Assembly: GCF_014596445.1 (NCBI RefSeq)
Contig: NZ_MECL01000062.1
Span: 1-64,000 of the forward strand
Direction of reading: 5' to 3'
From: Streptomyces sp. CBMA29
Lineage (GTDB): Bacteria; Actinomycetota; Actinomycetes; Streptomycetales; Streptomycetaceae
Length of the DNA: 64,000 nt
The position numbers and the translations under genes are program-made. The notes below the pieces were generated by a model. It was given only the letters and a program-made list of their open reading frames with translations, ran no database searches and was not told the origin of the DNA. Below are positions 62,735-64,000 of the stretch, one piece after another (positions within the stretch are counted from its first letter, which is position 1; each line of letters begins with the position of its first letter).

Positions 62735-63919
62735 ATGCTCGACAGTGTGAAGACGATCCGATCCCGCTGGCGCTCCTGGTGGCCGGACGGCCGAAGGGAT
62801 CCCGTCCTCCTGGCCCCGCTCCTGCTGACCGTGATGATCATCGTGGTGGCGTTGGTCACTCCGACCGACTTCGCGATCAGCCGCCTGCTGCCCGCCGCGC
62901 CCGCGCTGGCCGCGTCGATGTGGCCGGTGCGCCCGACCGTCGCGCTGGGCGTGGTGGCGACCGCCGTGGTGGTCGGTGACTCGCTCATCATCGACTCCCC
63001 GAACATGCTGTTCACGGCCGGTGCGATCGCCCTGGTCACCGCCGCGGCCGGATACGCGGCGCACAGCCGGCTGCACCGCGAGCTGACCCTCACCCAGGTC
63101 AGATCGGTGGCCGACACCGCACAGGCGGTCGTCCTGCGACCGGTGCCGCCCCGTGTCGGGAACGTGGACGTCGAGACGCTGTACGTGGCCGCCGCCGCGG
63201 AGGCCCGGATCGGCGGCGACTTCTACGCGGCGGCCGACACCCCGCACGGCGTACGCCTGCTCATCGGCGACGTCCGCGGCAAAGGTCTGACCGCGGCGGG
63301 CGCGGCCGGGGCGATCGCCAACAGCTTCCGCGACGCCGCCCACGACGAACCCGACCTCGCGGCGGTCGCCCGCAGGCTGGACAGCAGCGTGGTCCGCTAC
63401 AGCGCGTCGATCGCCGGCGGCGACGCGCCCGAGCGCTTCGCCACCGCCCTGTTCGTCGAGATCCCGGCCGACGGCGGCCACGCCGTCCTCCTCAACTGCG
63501 GCCACCCGCCGCCGCTGCTGCTGCGCGGCGACCAGGCCACCGCCCTCGATCCGAGCGCCCCGTCACCGCCCCTGAACATGGCCGTGCTGCTGGGATCCGA
63601 CTACCGCATGGACACCGTCCCGCTGGTCCGCGGTGACCGGCTGCTGCTCTACACCGACGGCGTCATCGAGACCCGCGACGACACGGGCACGTTCTTCTCG
63701 CTGCGCCGGTGGGTGAGCGGCAGACCGCCCGTGGAGCCCAGGGAACTGCTCGACCAGCTCCGTGCCGAACTCCTGCGCTTCAGCGAAGGAGAGCTCGACG
63801 ACGACATCGCGGCCATGCTCGTACGCTCCCGCGCGGGCGCGGCCGGTTCGCCTGGTTCGGGCGGCTCGCCTGGTTCGGGCGGTTCAGCCGGTTCACGCGG
63901 CGCGGGTGAAGACGTGTGA
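62735..63919 (+). CDS. Membrane PP2C-type (SpoIIE) phosphatase
   Basis: Phosphatase of 394 residues. Two or three membrane helices fill about residues 25-105. The SpoIIE domain follows with GGDFYAA, LLIGDVRGKGLTAAGAAG, LNCGHPPPLLL, LLYTDGVIETRD and DDDIAAMLV, giving the manganese-binding aspartates. Such enzymes dephosphorylate anti-anti-sigma factors. No sensor or partner gene adjoins it. The C-terminal 25 residues form a Gly/Ser/Pro repeat. The start at 62735 lacks a clear ribosome site. Confidence 0.9.
   Translation: MLDSVKTIRSRWRSWWPDGRRDPVLLAPLLLTVMIIVVALVTPTDFAISRLLPAAPALAASMWPVRPTVALGVVATAVVVGDSLIIDSPNMLFTAGAIALVTAAAGYAAHSRLHRELTLTQVRSVADTAQAVVLRPVPPRVGNVDVETLYVAAAAEARIGGDFYAAADTPHGVRLLIGDVRGKGLTAAGAAGAIANSFRDAAHDEPDLAAVARRLDSSVVRYSASIAGGDAPERFATALFVEIPADGGHAVLLNCGHPPPLLLRGDQATALDPSAPSPPLNMAVLLGSDYRMDTVPLVRGDRLLLYTDGVIETRDDTGTFFSLRRWVSGRPPVEPRELLDQLRAELLRFSEGELDDDIAAMLVRSRAGAAGSPGSGGSPGSGGSAGSRGAGEDV
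63845..63898. repeat. 18-bp tandem repeat x3
   Basis: Three 18-bp units (the third diverged) code for the Gly/Ser/Pro tail of the phosphatase. The third unit also contains the stop codon of the convergent GNAT gene. Confidence 0.85.
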
Positions 63920-64000
63920 GCGGCCGATCGGAGTGAAGCCCCGCCGCGCGTACCAGGCGCGCGGCCAGTCGTCCGCGTCCGCGATCAGGAACAGCAGCGG
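63893..64000 (-). CDS. GNAT acetyltransferase, C-terminal 35 residues only
   Basis: Read on the minus strand, the frame at the window edge is FLIADADDWPRAWYARRGFTPIGRSHVF, a characteristic C-terminal end of GNAT proteins. It ends at 63893 and overlaps the phosphatase gene by 27 bp. The rest lies beyond the right edge. Confidence 0.75.
   Translation of the reverse strand, partial: PLLFLIADADDWPRAWYARRGFTPIGRSHVFTRAA

Overview
The window is a very GC-rich actinobacterial chromosome segment and almost certainly comes from Streptomyces or a close relative. The reasons are the codon bias, the many FadR-type GntR, TetR and MmyB-like regulators, a fused pcaL gene, a zinc-starvation set of cysteine-free ribosomal proteins, an Fe superoxide dismutase with a nickel-type (Nur) operator, and Tat-type and secreted glycosidase genes. 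No rRNA, tRNA or CRISPR was seen. The sequence is accessory-rich catabolic territory, not a core housekeeping region.

Layout. 1-1017: 5' part of a sensor histidine kinase. 1351-4865: a GntR regulator divergent from a hydratase/CitE-type lyase pair, plus an enoyl-CoA hydratase. A 164-bp MITE (4922-5085) sits just upstream of that hydratase. 5105-7618: a LysR regulator divergent from 2,2-dialkylglycine decarboxylase (the dgdR-dgdA arrangement). 7638-9604: a putative Zur-controlled operon for zinc-free L32, L31B, a CobW-like protein and S18. 11047-11655: sodF with a terminator and a Nur-like box.

11916-38746 is the heart of the window, a large aromatic-acid regulon. One minus-strand run starts at 21552: alcohol dehydrogenase, LigK, LigJ, Pht5-type decarboxylase, then pcaIJHGBL. 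Divergent from it lie a second Pht5-type protein and an RpiB-type isomerase. Next comes a minus-strand operon of ferredoxin, Rieske oxygenase, an unknown protein, a PanB-like protein and a Cys-nucleophile hydrolase. Divergent from that is a bicupin translationally coupled to an orphan EutA-type reactivase. Ferredoxin reductase, a second bicupin, a methyltransferase, a FadR-type regulator (33502-34281) and a three-gene ABC importer follow. Nearly all the promoters in this block carry versions of one operator, TTAGGGT-N3-ACCAAT or its core GGT-N3-ACC. This suggests the whole ~23 kb is controlled by the local GntR protein. The inferred route is uptake of an aromatic (di)acid, Rieske hydroxylation, decarboxylation to a protocatechuate-type intermediate, and ring cleavage. 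Lower-pathway enzymes of both the 3,4 (beta-ketoadipate) and 4,5 (oxalomesaconate) types are present. pcaF, ligAB and any B12 enzyme that EutA could serve are missing.

38766-47182 holds a Tat-exported phospholipase C-like enzyme, an NHL-repeat gene fragment, a PH-domain membrane protein, an SGNH hydrolase and three regulator/target pairs. One of these is a SugE/Gdx guanidinium exporter preceded by TetR-type operators and a guanidine-III riboswitch. 47531-64000 holds an SDR with its decayed GntR regulator, a two-CBM GH31 glycosidase, an MFS exporter, an O-methyltransferase/TetR pair, the transhydrogenase SthA, a GH36 alpha-galactosidase, a possible 27-residue peptide gene next to a second Cys-nucleophile alpha/beta hydrolase, a DUF2071 protein, a cupin, a probably leaderless acetyltransferase, a SpoIIE-type phosphatase and the end of a GNAT gene.
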